Positions 1 to 6,252 of a DNA stretch of 6,252 bases are shown one piece after another. Position 1 is the stretch's first letter. Each line of letters starts with the position of its first letter. This stretch comes from Patescibacteria group bacterium (GTDB taxonomy: Bacteria; Patescibacteriota; Minisyncoccia; Minisyncoccales; Staskawiczbacteraceae), in assembly GCA_018894075.1 (NCBI GenBank), contig JAHIEB010000027.1, positions 1 through 6,252 of the forward strand. Direction: 5' to 3'. The notes under the pieces are model-generated. The model was not told where the DNA came from, searched no databases, and saw nothing but the letters and a program-made list of their open reading frames with translations. A program made the position numbers and the translations under genes.

Positions 1-1323
1 CAGGCTTCTGGCATAGTGAGAAGGGTTTTGGTCAAAGAGGGAGATAATGTAAAAAGGGGACAGCTTCTGGCTTCCTTAAATCAGGATTCAGCTTTTGCAT
101 CCTTGACTACGGCCAAAGGGTCTTTGGGCCAGGCTCAAGCAAACTATGATAAGCTTATGGTCGGAGCCACAGTTGAAGACGTAAAAACAGTGGAAGATAA
201 AAAGATTTCAGCTGAACAGGATTTAGCGGCTGCTTATGGCGACGCCCAAGCCGCGCTTGAAGATGTGTACATCAAAATGTATAACGCTCAGGCAGTAGTA
301 ATCGGTTTGCAGTCAGATTACTTTTACGCCAAAGACCAAGAGGCCATACGAATTTCTGATGCAAAGACGGATATCTTAAACAATATGTCAGCATTAAAAT
401 CAAAACTTGATACAGCTAATGCCACAGGGTCTCCTGCATATATCGAGCAAGCTGTTGAAATTGCTGTTGCTTCTTCTAGAAATATTATCAGTTCTTTGGA
501 AATTGTACGGAATATGTGCGATGAGGGAGTATATTACAATAAGATTTCTTCTACTGACAAATCTTCCTTAGACACCCAGAGAGGGTATGTGAATACTGCT
601 TTAGCTAACAGCATAAATAGCCAGCAGGCAATTGCTTCTGCAAAAATAGCTTTGACTGCAGCAGAAAATCAACTGGCGTACAAGAAGGCGCCTCCGACAA
701 AAGCTGAAATAGATGCGGCTTCAGCCCAGATACTTTCTGCTCAAGGACAGGTTTATTCAGCTCAAGCGACGTTAAACAGCCTTATTCTGACTGCCCCTGA
801 TTCAGGAACGATTACCCAAGTGGACGCAAAAGTCGGCGAGCAAGCTACAGTTGGGTCTGTTGCCATTATTCTGCAGGATGTGGGAAATATCAGAGCCGAA
901 GCCAATGTGAGCGAGGCGAGTATTGCTTTTTTAGTTCAAGACCAGATTGTTGATTATACTTTTGACGCTTTGGGCCCTGACCGCCATTTTCAGGGAAGGA
1001 TTCTGGCAATCAATCCCGCTTCAACCGTAATCTCCGGAGTGGTTAACTACAAAGTGACAGCCAGCTTGGACAATATCTTAGAAGTAAAGCCCGGCATGAC
1101 AGTCAATATGACTGTGATGACAGCAGAAAAAGGTAATGTTTTAGCGGTTCCCTCAACAGCTATCATATCAAAGGATGACGGCAAATATGTAAGAGTTACC
1201 GCTGATGATAAAAGTTACCAAGAGGTTAAAGTGGAAACAGGACTGATGGCTGATGGGGGAATGGTTGAGATCGTTTCCGGCTTAGAAGAGAACCAGAAAA
1301 TCATCACATATATTAAGCTTTAA
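1..1323 (+). CDS. HlyD/MacA-like efflux adaptor subunit, 5'-truncated
   Basis: This is the extracytoplasmic adaptor (membrane fusion protein) of the ABC exporter encoded just downstream. The reading frame is open to base 1. The GTG at 16 lies inside a lipoyl-like motif (fragment residues 3-26, SGIV..VLVKEGD.VK.GQLLA), so it is not the start. The true start, signal peptide or membrane anchor, and first strands are left of the window. In order, the 440-residue fragment shows: first lipoyl half (about 1-27); a long Ala/Gln/Ser-rich helical hairpin (about 30-258); second lipoyl half beginning at LTAPDSGTI (263-271); a beta-barrel domain (about 285-355); and a membrane-proximal domain with VKPGM (362-366), LAVPSTAI (381-388) and a C-terminal GLEENQKII (427-435). 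The hairpin is unusually long, with about 160 residues between a GATVED segment (55-60) and an APPTKAEID segment (230-238). The stop shares its last base with the ATPase start. The family call is firm; the substrate and any outer partner are unknown. Confidence 0.93.
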   Translation, partial: QASGIVRRVLVKEGDNVKRGQLLASLNQDSAFASLTTAKGSLGQAQANYDKLMVGATVEDVKTVEDKKISAEQDLAAAYGDAQAALEDVYIKMYNAQAVVIGLQSDYFYAKDQEAIRISDAKTDILNNMSALKSKLDTANATGSPAYIEQAVEIAVASSRNIISSLEIVRNMCDEGVYYNKISSTDKSSLDTQRGYVNTALANSINSQQAIASAKIALTAAENQLAYKKAPPTKAEIDAASAQILSAQGQVYSAQATLNSLILTAPDSGTITQVDAKVGEQATVGSVAIILQDVGNIRAEANVSEASIAFLVQDQIVDYTFDALGPDRHFQGRILAINPASTVISGVVNYKVTASLDNILEVKPGMTVNMTVMTAEKGNVLAVPSTAIISKDDGKYVRVTADDKSYQEVKVETGLMADGGMVEIVSGLEENQKIITYIKL

Positions 1324-2027
1324 TGGCTTTAATCAAAGTCAAAAATTTAAGCAAGAAGTATATTAATGACGGGGTTTCTACCCCAGTTTTGCACGATATA
1401 AGCTTTGAGATCAATAAGGGGGAGTTCGTGGCCATTATGGGACCATCGGGGTCGGGAAAGTCCACACTAATGCACATACTCTCTTTTTTAGACAGATTGA
1501 GTTCTGGCACATATGAGTTTGAAGGAAAGGATACCAAGGATTTTGATGACGACTATTTGGCTGTCTTGAGAAACGAGAGCGTGGGTTTTGTTTTTCAGTC
1601 ATTTAATCTTTTAGCCCGAACTACTGTTTTGGACAATGTAAAGCTACCCTTGGTATACAGCAAAAAGAAGGATCATGACGGACTGGCAAAAAAAGCCCTA
1701 GATTCCGTGGGCTTATCCAACAGGTTGGATTATTTCACCAATCAGATCTCTGGAGGAGAGAAGCAGAGAGTGGCCATTGCCCGAGCTTTGGTGTGCAACC
1801 CGGAAGTCATATTTGCAGATGAGCCTACCGGGAACTTGGATTCGAAGTCAGGGAGCGTGGTAATGCAGATCCTTCAGCGACTGAATGACAAGGGCAGTAC
1901 AATCATTTTAGTCACTCACGAAACCGATACTGCAAACTACGCCAAGCGAATTATACGATTAAAAGACGGAGGCATTATCTCTGATGAAAAGGTTTCTGAA
2001 AGAACCATAGGCGAGATCGTGAAATAA
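1323..2027 (+). CDS. ABC transporter ATP-binding protein, MacB/LolD type
   Basis: This 234-residue cytoplasmic nucleotide-binding subunit hydrolyses ATP to power the two permeases that follow. All ABC motifs are present: Walker A GPSGSGKST (40-48), Q-loop FVFQSFNLL (89-97, Q92), signature ISGGEKQRV (142-150), Walker B and D-loop VIFADEPTGNLD (162-173, catalytic E167) and switch H199 in LVTHE. The FQSFNLL stretch, the signature followed by AIARAL and the length are typical of the MacB/LolD/FtsE branch of exporter-type ATPases. The signature starts with Ile rather than Leu and has Glu in place of the usual Gln, as LolD-type proteins also do, so activity is expected. The ATG overlaps the adaptor stop (TAATG) and has no Shine-Dalgarno sequence, implying translation by re-initiation or coupling. 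In Escherichia coli MacB this domain is fused to the permease; here it is a separate gene. Confidence 0.96.
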   Translation: MALIKVKNLSKKYINDGVSTPVLHDISFEINKGEFVAIMGPSGSGKSTLMHILSFLDRLSSGTYEFEGKDTKDFDDDYLAVLRNESVGFVFQSFNLLARTTVLDNVKLPLVYSKKKDHDGLAKKALDSVGLSNRLDYFTNQISGGEKQRVAIARALVCNPEVIFADEPTGNLDSKSGSVVMQILQRLNDKGSTIILVTHETDTANYAKRIIRLKDGGIISDEKVSERTIGEIVK

Positions 2028-2028
2028 T

Positions 2029-3273
2029 ATGGATTACAGTAATTTAAAATTGGTTTTTAGGTCTCTGCTTGCCAGAAAAGGCAGGTCTATTTTAACTATT
2101 CTGGGCATTATTATAGGGGTGGCTGGAGTGATTATTATCATAGCCCTAGGAGCTGGAGCAAAAAGCCTTATACTGGGACAGATTACAAAGCTCGGGTCCG
2201 ACCTAATAAGTGTTCAGCCAGGAAAAAGCAATGAAAAGGGGCCGCCTGCCCAGGTGTTTGGAATCGTAATCACTACCCTTATAAAAGAAGATGCCGAGGC
2301 CTTGCGATCTGAGGTTGTTCATGCAAAAGCTGTCAGCGCTGTAGCCACAGGATCGGTTTCTGTGACCTGGGGCAACAGGACTATTGATACTAATTTAATA
2401 AGCACTGATTCTGCCTACCCCAACGTAATAAGCTTTGATATGGAATCAGGCCAGTTTTTCGGCACGCAGCAGGATAACGTAGTTGTCTTAGGGTCTTCTG
2501 TCGCTGACCTGCTGTTTCTGGGGTCTGATCCTTTGGGCAAGGTAATTAAAGTGAAAAGTGCCTCGCAAAAAGAAGCTGGAGGAGTGCCCTTAAGAATTAT
2601 AGGTGTGGTGGCTGAAAGAGGGGCATCATTTTTTCAGGACCAAGATGACCAGATATTTGTTCCATTGGCAATTGGCCAGCAGCAGATACTGGGAATTCAT
2701 TATTTAAACTCTATAAACATCAAAGTCGACGCTTCAGAGAATATTAGTCGGACAGTTGAAGATGTAGAAAGAGTTTTAATGCAAAGGCATCGCATTCAAA
2801 ACAAAGTTGACGCTGATTTTACTGTCAGAAATATTGCTGATGCAATAGATATTTTGTCTGTAATCACAGACGCTTTAAGATTATTCTTGACGTCGATGGC
2901 AGGAATCGCTCTGATTGTCGGAGGAATCGGGATATTAAATATCATGATGGCCACTGTGGCTGAAAGAACAAGGGAAATAGGATTAAGAAAAGCTGTCGGA
3001 GCCAAAAAAAGTAATATCCTAAGCCAGTTTTTAGTGGAAGCCGGCGTTCTTACTCTTTTGGGCGGAATAATCGGCATTATCTTCGGAATAATAATTTCTT
3101 TCTTGATTACTTTGCTGATGAGATATCTTGGATACGACTGGGCTTTTGTTGTTTCTTTGAGCTCTATTGCCCTGGCTATTGTTGTCTCTATTTTAACAGG
3201 AGTTATCTTCGGTCTGTATCCTGCCCTAAAAGCATCAAGGTTAAATCCGATAGACGCCCTAAGATACGAATAA
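2029..3273 (+). CDS. MacB-type ABC transporter permease (first of two)
   Basis: This 414-residue membrane subunit has the four-helix MacB architecture: TM1 about 20-40, a large extracytoplasmic core domain about 45-280, then TM2 about 289-311, TM3 about 335-362 and TM4 about 375-400. The core domain carries the family motif VVVLGSS (151-157) followed by DPLGK (167-171). After TM2 comes the cytoplasmic ERTREIGLRKAVGA segment (312-325), which in this family contacts the ATPase. The protein ends in the usual NPIDALRYE (406-414). No cysteine is present. It starts one base after the ATPase stop, with no convincing Shine-Dalgarno sequence, and its own stop overlaps the next permease start. MacB-family proteins work by mechanotransmission, with ATP-driven closing of the membrane helices moving the outer domain, rather than by a classical transmembrane channel. 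The substrate is unknown: peptides, lipoproteins, toxins or drugs are all possible. The FtsX/LolC branch is less likely, given the full core domain and the adaptor. Confidence 0.94.
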   Translation: MDYSNLKLVFRSLLARKGRSILTILGIIIGVAGVIIIIALGAGAKSLILGQITKLGSDLISVQPGKSNEKGPPAQVFGIVITTLIKEDAEALRSEVVHAKAVSAVATGSVSVTWGNRTIDTNLISTDSAYPNVISFDMESGQFFGTQQDNVVVLGSSVADLLFLGSDPLGKVIKVKSASQKEAGGVPLRIIGVVAERGASFFQDQDDQIFVPLAIGQQQILGIHYLNSINIKVDASENISRTVEDVERVLMQRHRIQNKVDADFTVRNIADAIDILSVITDALRLFLTSMAGIALIVGGIGILNIMMATVAERTREIGLRKAVGAKKSNILSQFLVEAGVLTLLGGIIGIIFGIIISFLITLLMRYLGYDWAFVVSLSSIALAIVVSILTGVIFGLYPALKASRLNPIDALRYE

Positions 3274-4532
3274 TGATTATAGCATTCAAACAATCAATAA
3301 AAGTGCTTTTGGCAAATCCGGTCAGGACCGTGCTGACTACACTTGGAATTGTCATCGGCATTGCCACGGTAATTCTTGTTTTGTCAGCCGGAGCCGGGTT
3401 TAAAAGCTTGGTGACTTCAGAGCTTTCTGCCTGGGGAACCAATACTTTGTTTATTGAAACAAGAGTTCCACCAACAACTAAAAATCTAGCCAGCAATAAT
3501 CCTGCGTCCGCTGACCTTAGCCGGGCCTATTCTGCTGTGCCAATAACCAGCTTTAAGCTGTCTGATTTGGAAAGCGTTAGAAAGCTTCCCAACATCAAGG
3601 GGCTTTACGGAATAGCCACAGGGCTATCTGTTGTTTCATATCAAGATAGCGCAAAAAGCGTTATATACTATGGAGCAGGCGCAGAAAGATTCACGATTGA
3701 CCAGCATGCTCTAAAATCCGGCAGATTTTATACGCAATCTGAAGATTCGGGTGCATCCCAGGTTGTTATTCTGGGAAGCAACTTGGCTGATGATTTATTC
3801 GGTCAAAACGATCCCCTGGGAAAACTTATAAGGATAGGGAGTTTGAATTTCCAAGTTATAGGGGTATATGAGCCGCAGGGGGCAATGGGCGGACCAGGGT
3901 CAGACGACCTTTTGTATATGCCTTTGGTCACTGCCCAAAAGAAGATGCTGGGCATAAACTACATCTTAGTGGGCGTTGTCCAGCTGGAAGATGTTAATTC
4001 AGCAGAATCAACTGCTATGGCCATAGAAGCCATAATGAGGAGAAACCATAACATTACGGATCCTGCCAAGGATGATTTTGTGGTCACAACGCAGGCGCAG
4101 GCGATGAAAACCTTTGATACTATTTTTGGCGGCATTACTCTTTTGCTCATCTGCATTGCCACTATTTCTCTAATAGTGGGCGGAGTGGGGATTATGAATA
4201 TTATGTATGTGGTGGTGACAGAAAGGACGAGCGAGATAGGCTTGAAAAAAGCTTTGGGAGCTAAGAACTCCGATATTCTTTCAGAGTTCATAATAGAGTC
4301 TGTTTTAGTGACTTTATTAGGCGGGATATTGGGAATTGTCCTTGGTGCTTTATTGGGATGGGTTGTTTCCCTTGTTGCGTCTTCCTTTGGTTTATCATGG
4401 GCATTCAGCGTCCCTATTTATTCAATAATAATTGCGGTGACTGTGTCTGGCTCAATAGGTATCGGCTTTGGAGTTTTACCAGCTAGGTCGGCAGCCAGGA
4501 TGGATCCGGTGGAGGCTTTGAGGTACGAATAA
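3273..4532 (+). CDS. MacB-type ABC transporter permease (second of two)
   Basis: This 419-residue paralogue of the preceding permease has the same layout: TM1 about 19-39, extracytoplasmic core about 43-283, TM2 about 287-315, TM3 about 340-368, TM4 about 380-405. Shared landmarks are VVILGSN (164-170), DPLGK (180-184), LIVGGVGIMNIM (300-311), the ERTSEIGLKKALGA coupling segment (317-330) and a C-terminal DPVEALRYE. The two copies are clearly diverged, most strongly in the outer domain. This one has an extra Pro/Ser/Ala-rich stretch around residues 65-90 and a Gly-rich GAMGGPGSDD loop. That fits two different halves of a heterodimer, although separate homodimers cannot be excluded. The ATG overlaps the previous stop (TAATG) and no Shine-Dalgarno sequence is seen. 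It is the last gene of the export operon, and a perfect TTGACA hexamer directly follows its TAA. Confidence 0.94.
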   Translation: MIIAFKQSIKVLLANPVRTVLTTLGIVIGIATVILVLSAGAGFKSLVTSELSAWGTNTLFIETRVPPTTKNLASNNPASADLSRAYSAVPITSFKLSDLESVRKLPNIKGLYGIATGLSVVSYQDSAKSVIYYGAGAERFTIDQHALKSGRFYTQSEDSGASQVVILGSNLADDLFGQNDPLGKLIRIGSLNFQVIGVYEPQGAMGGPGSDDLLYMPLVTAQKKMLGINYILVGVVQLEDVNSAESTAMAIEAIMRRNHNITDPAKDDFVVTTQAQAMKTFDTIFGGITLLLICIATISLIVGGVGIMNIMYVVVTERTSEIGLKKALGAKNSDILSEFIIESVLVTLLGGILGIVLGALLGWVVSLVASSFGLSWAFSVPIYSIIIAVTVSGSIGIGFGVLPARSAARMDPVEALRYE

Positions 4533-4560
4533 TTGACAAGCAATCGGTGGGCTTTTTTAT
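4533..4560 (+). promoter_or_regulatory. Possible sigma-70-type promoter with perfect -35 (TTGACA)
   Basis: TTGACA at 4533-4538 matches the -35 consensus exactly and begins on the base after the permease stop. With a 16-base spacer the -10 would be TTTTAT (4555-4560), and with 17 bases TTTATT (4556-4561). Each matches TATAAT at four of six positions. The start would then fall near 4567, giving a leader of about 20 bases with no Shine-Dalgarno sequence. The poor -10 makes this a secondary candidate to the extended -10 downstream, and the hexamer may be chance. Confidence 0.3.
4539..4558 (+). terminator. Possible weak intrinsic terminator of the export operon
   Basis: A short hairpin can form from AGC at 4539-4541 with GCT at 4551-4553, with one further A-T pair outside. 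The loop is 9 bases and a run of six T (4553-4558) follows. The T-run fits an intrinsic terminator at the right place, but the 4-pair stem is much weaker than usual. It may only slow polymerase, leaving some read-through into the helicase gene. Confidence 0.25.
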
Positions 4561-4572
4561 TCCTTCTCTTTT

Positions 4573-4581
4573 TGGTATTAT
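4573..4581 (+). promoter_or_regulatory. Extended -10 promoter element for the helicase gene
   Basis: TG at 4573-4574, one spacer base, then TATTAT at 4576-4581 form an extended -10 element with five of six TATAAT matches. No good -35 sits 17 bases upstream (only a T-run), which extended -10 promoters tolerate. Seven bases (4582-4588) separate it from the helicase ATG, so initiation at the usual distance would place +1 on or next to A4589. The predicted transcript is therefore leaderless. The position and the absence of any Shine-Dalgarno sequence support the call; no expression data are available. Confidence 0.5.
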
Positions 4582-4588
4582 TTAAGCA

Positions 4589-6252
4589 ATGGATGACTTG
4601 AATAAAGAACAAAAGGAAGCGGTCCTTCACAATAAAGGCCCGCTTTTAATAGTGGCAGGAGCCGGCACAGGAAAGACAACTGTAATTACGCAGAGAATAG
4701 TCAATCTTATTGAAAAAGGATTGGCTAAGCCCGAGGAGATTCTGGCTGTCACTTTCACAGAGAAAGCGGCAGGGGAGATGGAGGAAAGAGTTGATCAGTT
4801 GCTGGATATTGGGTATGTGGATTTATGGATTTCTACTTTCCATGCCTTCTGCGAAAGAGTTTTAAGGGACAATGCTTTAGACGTGGGTCTTGCCCCTGAT
4901 TTTAAGATATTAGACGAAACATCAGCCTGGCTTTTGGCGCGGCGGAATTTAGATAAGTTTAATCTGGATTATTACAAGGCCCTTGGGAATCCGACTAAGT
5001 TCATTCAGGCTCTTATCTCGCATTTCTCACATTGCAAGGATCAGGGCATATACCCGGAGGATTATTTAAAATATGCCGAAGACCTGAAGGTTTCAGATGA
5101 TGTTCCTGATGAGTCAGCCAGGATTAAGGAGGTGGCAGAGGCATACCATATTTACCAGCAGATGATTTTAGAAAATGGGTATCTGGATTTTGGAGATCTA
5201 ATTAATTACTGCCTCTTCTTATTTAAGAAAAGACCGCAGGTGCGAGATAAATACAGGAAAAAGTTCAAACACATTCTAGTTGACGAATTTCAAGATACTA
5301 ACTGGGCCCAGTATATGTTGATAAAGGTTTTAGCTGAGCCAGACAATAACCTGACTGTCTGCGCAGATGATGATCAGGCAATATACAGATGGAGAGGAGC
5401 TTCTTTTTCAAACATTATTCAGTTTAAGAAGGATTTCCCAAAATCCGCCCAGATTTCCTTGGTGAAAAACTACCGGTCTTGCCAGAACATTCTGGATTTA
5501 GCCCACAAGTTCATAAAAGCCAATGATCCCGATAGGCTGGAGTTCGTAAGCAAGATAGATAAAAAGCTGGTAGCTGAAATCAAAGAGCAGGGGATTATAG
5601 AACACATATCGGCTTTAACTTTAGACCAGGAAGTTTCAAAAGTGATTAAAAGAATAGAGCAGTTAAAGGATAAAGATACAACGTATAGTGATTTTGCTAT
5701 TCTGGTGAGAGCAAATAGCGCAGCGGTTCCCTTTGCCAAAGCCCTAGAAAGGTCAGGACTCCCTTACCAGTTTTTGGCTTCAAGGGGGTTATACACAAAG
5801 CCGATTGTCTTGGATATCATTTCATATTTTAAGCTCTTGGACGATTATCACGAAGGAACGGCTGTTTTCAGAATGTTAAAGCTCCCTTTTCTTGAGATAC
5901 CCGAGCAGGAAATTGCCGAGATTGCTTTTTACAGTAAAAAGAAAACAAGGTCTATGTTTGAGGCCCTGCAGGAGGTTCGCTTAATCAAGGTTTCTCCTGA
6001 CACTGCCTCAAAGGCAGATATGATTCTTTCTATGGTGAAAAAGCACAGCTTAATGGCTAGAGAAAAGTCTGTTATTGAAATACTAGTTTCTTTTTTAGAG
6101 GATTCAGGATATTTGAGATATCTTGTAAACACAGATGAGAGGGAAAAGATTGAATTGCTCAATCAGTTCCACAGGCGCATCAAAGCGTTTGAGGAAGGTT
6201 CGGTTGAGCCGACCTTGAAGAACTTTATTGAAGAAATATCTTTAGAGCTAGA
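4589..6252 (+). CDS. UvrD/Rep-family SF1A DNA helicase, 3'-truncated
   Basis: This is the N-terminal 554 residues of an ATP-dependent 3'-5' DNA helicase of the UvrD/PcrA/Rep family, acting in DNA repair or replication restart. The frame is open to the right edge. Visible motifs are: Q motif LNKEQKEAV (4-12), Walker A AGAGTGKTT (23-31), Ia TFTEKAAGEM (55-64), STFHAFC (82-88), LDFGDLI (199-205), Walker B/II LVDEFQDT (230-237), III DDDQAIYRWRGA (260-271), IV NYRS (294-297) and the domain 2A strand FAILVRA (369-375), followed by helical sequence fitting domain 2B. Motifs V and VI and the C-terminus are outside the window, so UvrD, PcrA, Rep or a longer helicase-nuclease fusion cannot be told apart. 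ATG 4589 is preceded in frame by TAA at 4583-4585, so it is the earliest possible start, and it sits at the usual distance before the Q motif. Motif Ia has Glu where UvrD usually has Asn. It is probably transcribed separately from the export operon. Confidence 0.95.
   Translation, partial: MDDLNKEQKEAVLHNKGPLLIVAGAGTGKTTVITQRIVNLIEKGLAKPEEILAVTFTEKAAGEMEERVDQLLDIGYVDLWISTFHAFCERVLRDNALDVGLAPDFKILDETSAWLLARRNLDKFNLDYYKALGNPTKFIQALISHFSHCKDQGIYPEDYLKYAEDLKVSDDVPDESARIKEVAEAYHIYQQMILENGYLDFGDLINYCLFLFKKRPQVRDKYRKKFKHILVDEFQDTNWAQYMLIKVLAEPDNNLTVCADDDQAIYRWRGASFSNIIQFKKDFPKSAQISLVKNYRSCQNILDLAHKFIKANDPDRLEFVSKIDKKLVAEIKEQGIIEHISALTLDQEVSKVIKRIEQLKDKDTTYSDFAILVRANSAAVPFAKALERSGLPYQFLASRGLYTKPIVLDIISYFKLLDDYHEGTAVFRMLKLPFLEIPEQEIAEIAFYSKKKTRSMFEALQEVRLIKVSPDTASKADMILSMVKKHSLMAREKSVIEILVSFLEDSGYLRYLVNTDEREKIELLNQFHRRIKAFEEGSVEPTLKNFIEEISLEL

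Noticed and set aside
16..1323. GTG at 16 as the start of the adaptor gene
   Set aside because: The frame continues upstream to base 1 and the GTG codes for a Val inside the lipoyl motif SGIV. A true adaptor needs a membrane anchor or signal peptide and an earlier strand before this point.
2796..3293. 165-residue open frame on the minus strand
   Set aside because: It lies antisense to the transmembrane C-terminal half of the first permease. It has no family motifs or start signal, and the sense frame is clearly a conserved gene.
3203..3496. Minus-strand open frame spanning the junction of the two permeases
   Set aside because: It is antisense to conserved sequence on both sides of the TAATG junction and has no recognisable protein features.
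3959..4291. Minus-strand 110-residue open frame inside the second permease
   Set aside because: It is antisense to TM2 and the coupling segment, and its hydrophobic content mirrors that of the sense strand.
4508..4557. Near-direct repeat GGTGGAGGCTTT (4508-4519) and GGTGGGCTTTTT (4546-4557)
   Set aside because: The first copy lies within conserved C-terminal codons of the permease and the match is short and imperfect. It is probably coincidence, not a regulatory repeat.
4418..4630. Minus-strand open frame covering the 56-base spacer
   Set aside because: It overlaps the end of one conserved gene and the start of another, and it shows no motif or ribosome binding site. It most likely arises by chance.
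5470..6162. Minus-strand open frames opposite the helicase (5470-5739 and 5929-6162)
   Set aside because: The sense strand encodes continuous helicase domains here, and the antisense translations show no family signature.
1..6252. CRISPR, tRNA, rRNA, insertion sequence, riboswitch or phage elements
   Set aside because: No spaced repeats, no clover-leaf sequences, no transposase motifs and no untranslated stretch long enough for a riboswitch were seen.

Overview
The window reads as a bacterial chromosome segment, fully coding on the + strand, of moderate GC (low 40s percent by eye, not counted). It holds a four-gene MacB-type ABC export operon, cut at the left edge, followed after 56 bases by a UvrD/Rep-family helicase gene that runs off the right edge. 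Nothing mobile, phage-like, CRISPR-like or RNA-coding was seen. No gene-free stretch exceeds 56 bases.

Region 1 (1-4532): periplasmic/extracytoplasmic adaptor (HlyD/MacA-like, start missing), ABC ATPase, and two different MacB-type permeases. The genes are packed at TAATG overlaps (1321-1325 and 3271-3275) or a 1-base gap (2028), so they almost certainly share one transcript whose promoter lies left of the window. A homodimer of the ATPase would drive either a heterodimer of the two permeases or two separate homodimers. The adaptor would carry the stroke or the substrate outward. The substrate cannot be read from the sequence.

Region 2 (4533-4588): a very short intergenic spacer with a perfect TTGACA hexamer touching the permease stop, a weak hairpin plus T-run, and an extended -10 (TGG-TATTAT) that ends 7 bases before the helicase ATG. 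The last suggests a leaderless helicase mRNA.

Region 3 (4589-6252): the first 554 codons of an SF1A helicase with Q motif, Walker A, Ia, DEFQD, III and IV all intact. Motifs V and VI and the C-terminus lie beyond the window.

Taxonomy is inference. The split MacB operon with two permeases, the long-hairpin adaptor, the lack of Shine-Dalgarno sequences and the style of the helicase resemble Patescibacteria (Candidate Phyla Radiation) genomes, but a Firmicutes-like or other monoderm source is not excluded. All four visible stops are TAA and no in-frame TGA is read through, so the standard bacterial code is sufficient. I see no clearly undescribed system here. The points most worth checking are the leaderless promoter and the roughly 160-residue insertion in the adaptor hairpin.
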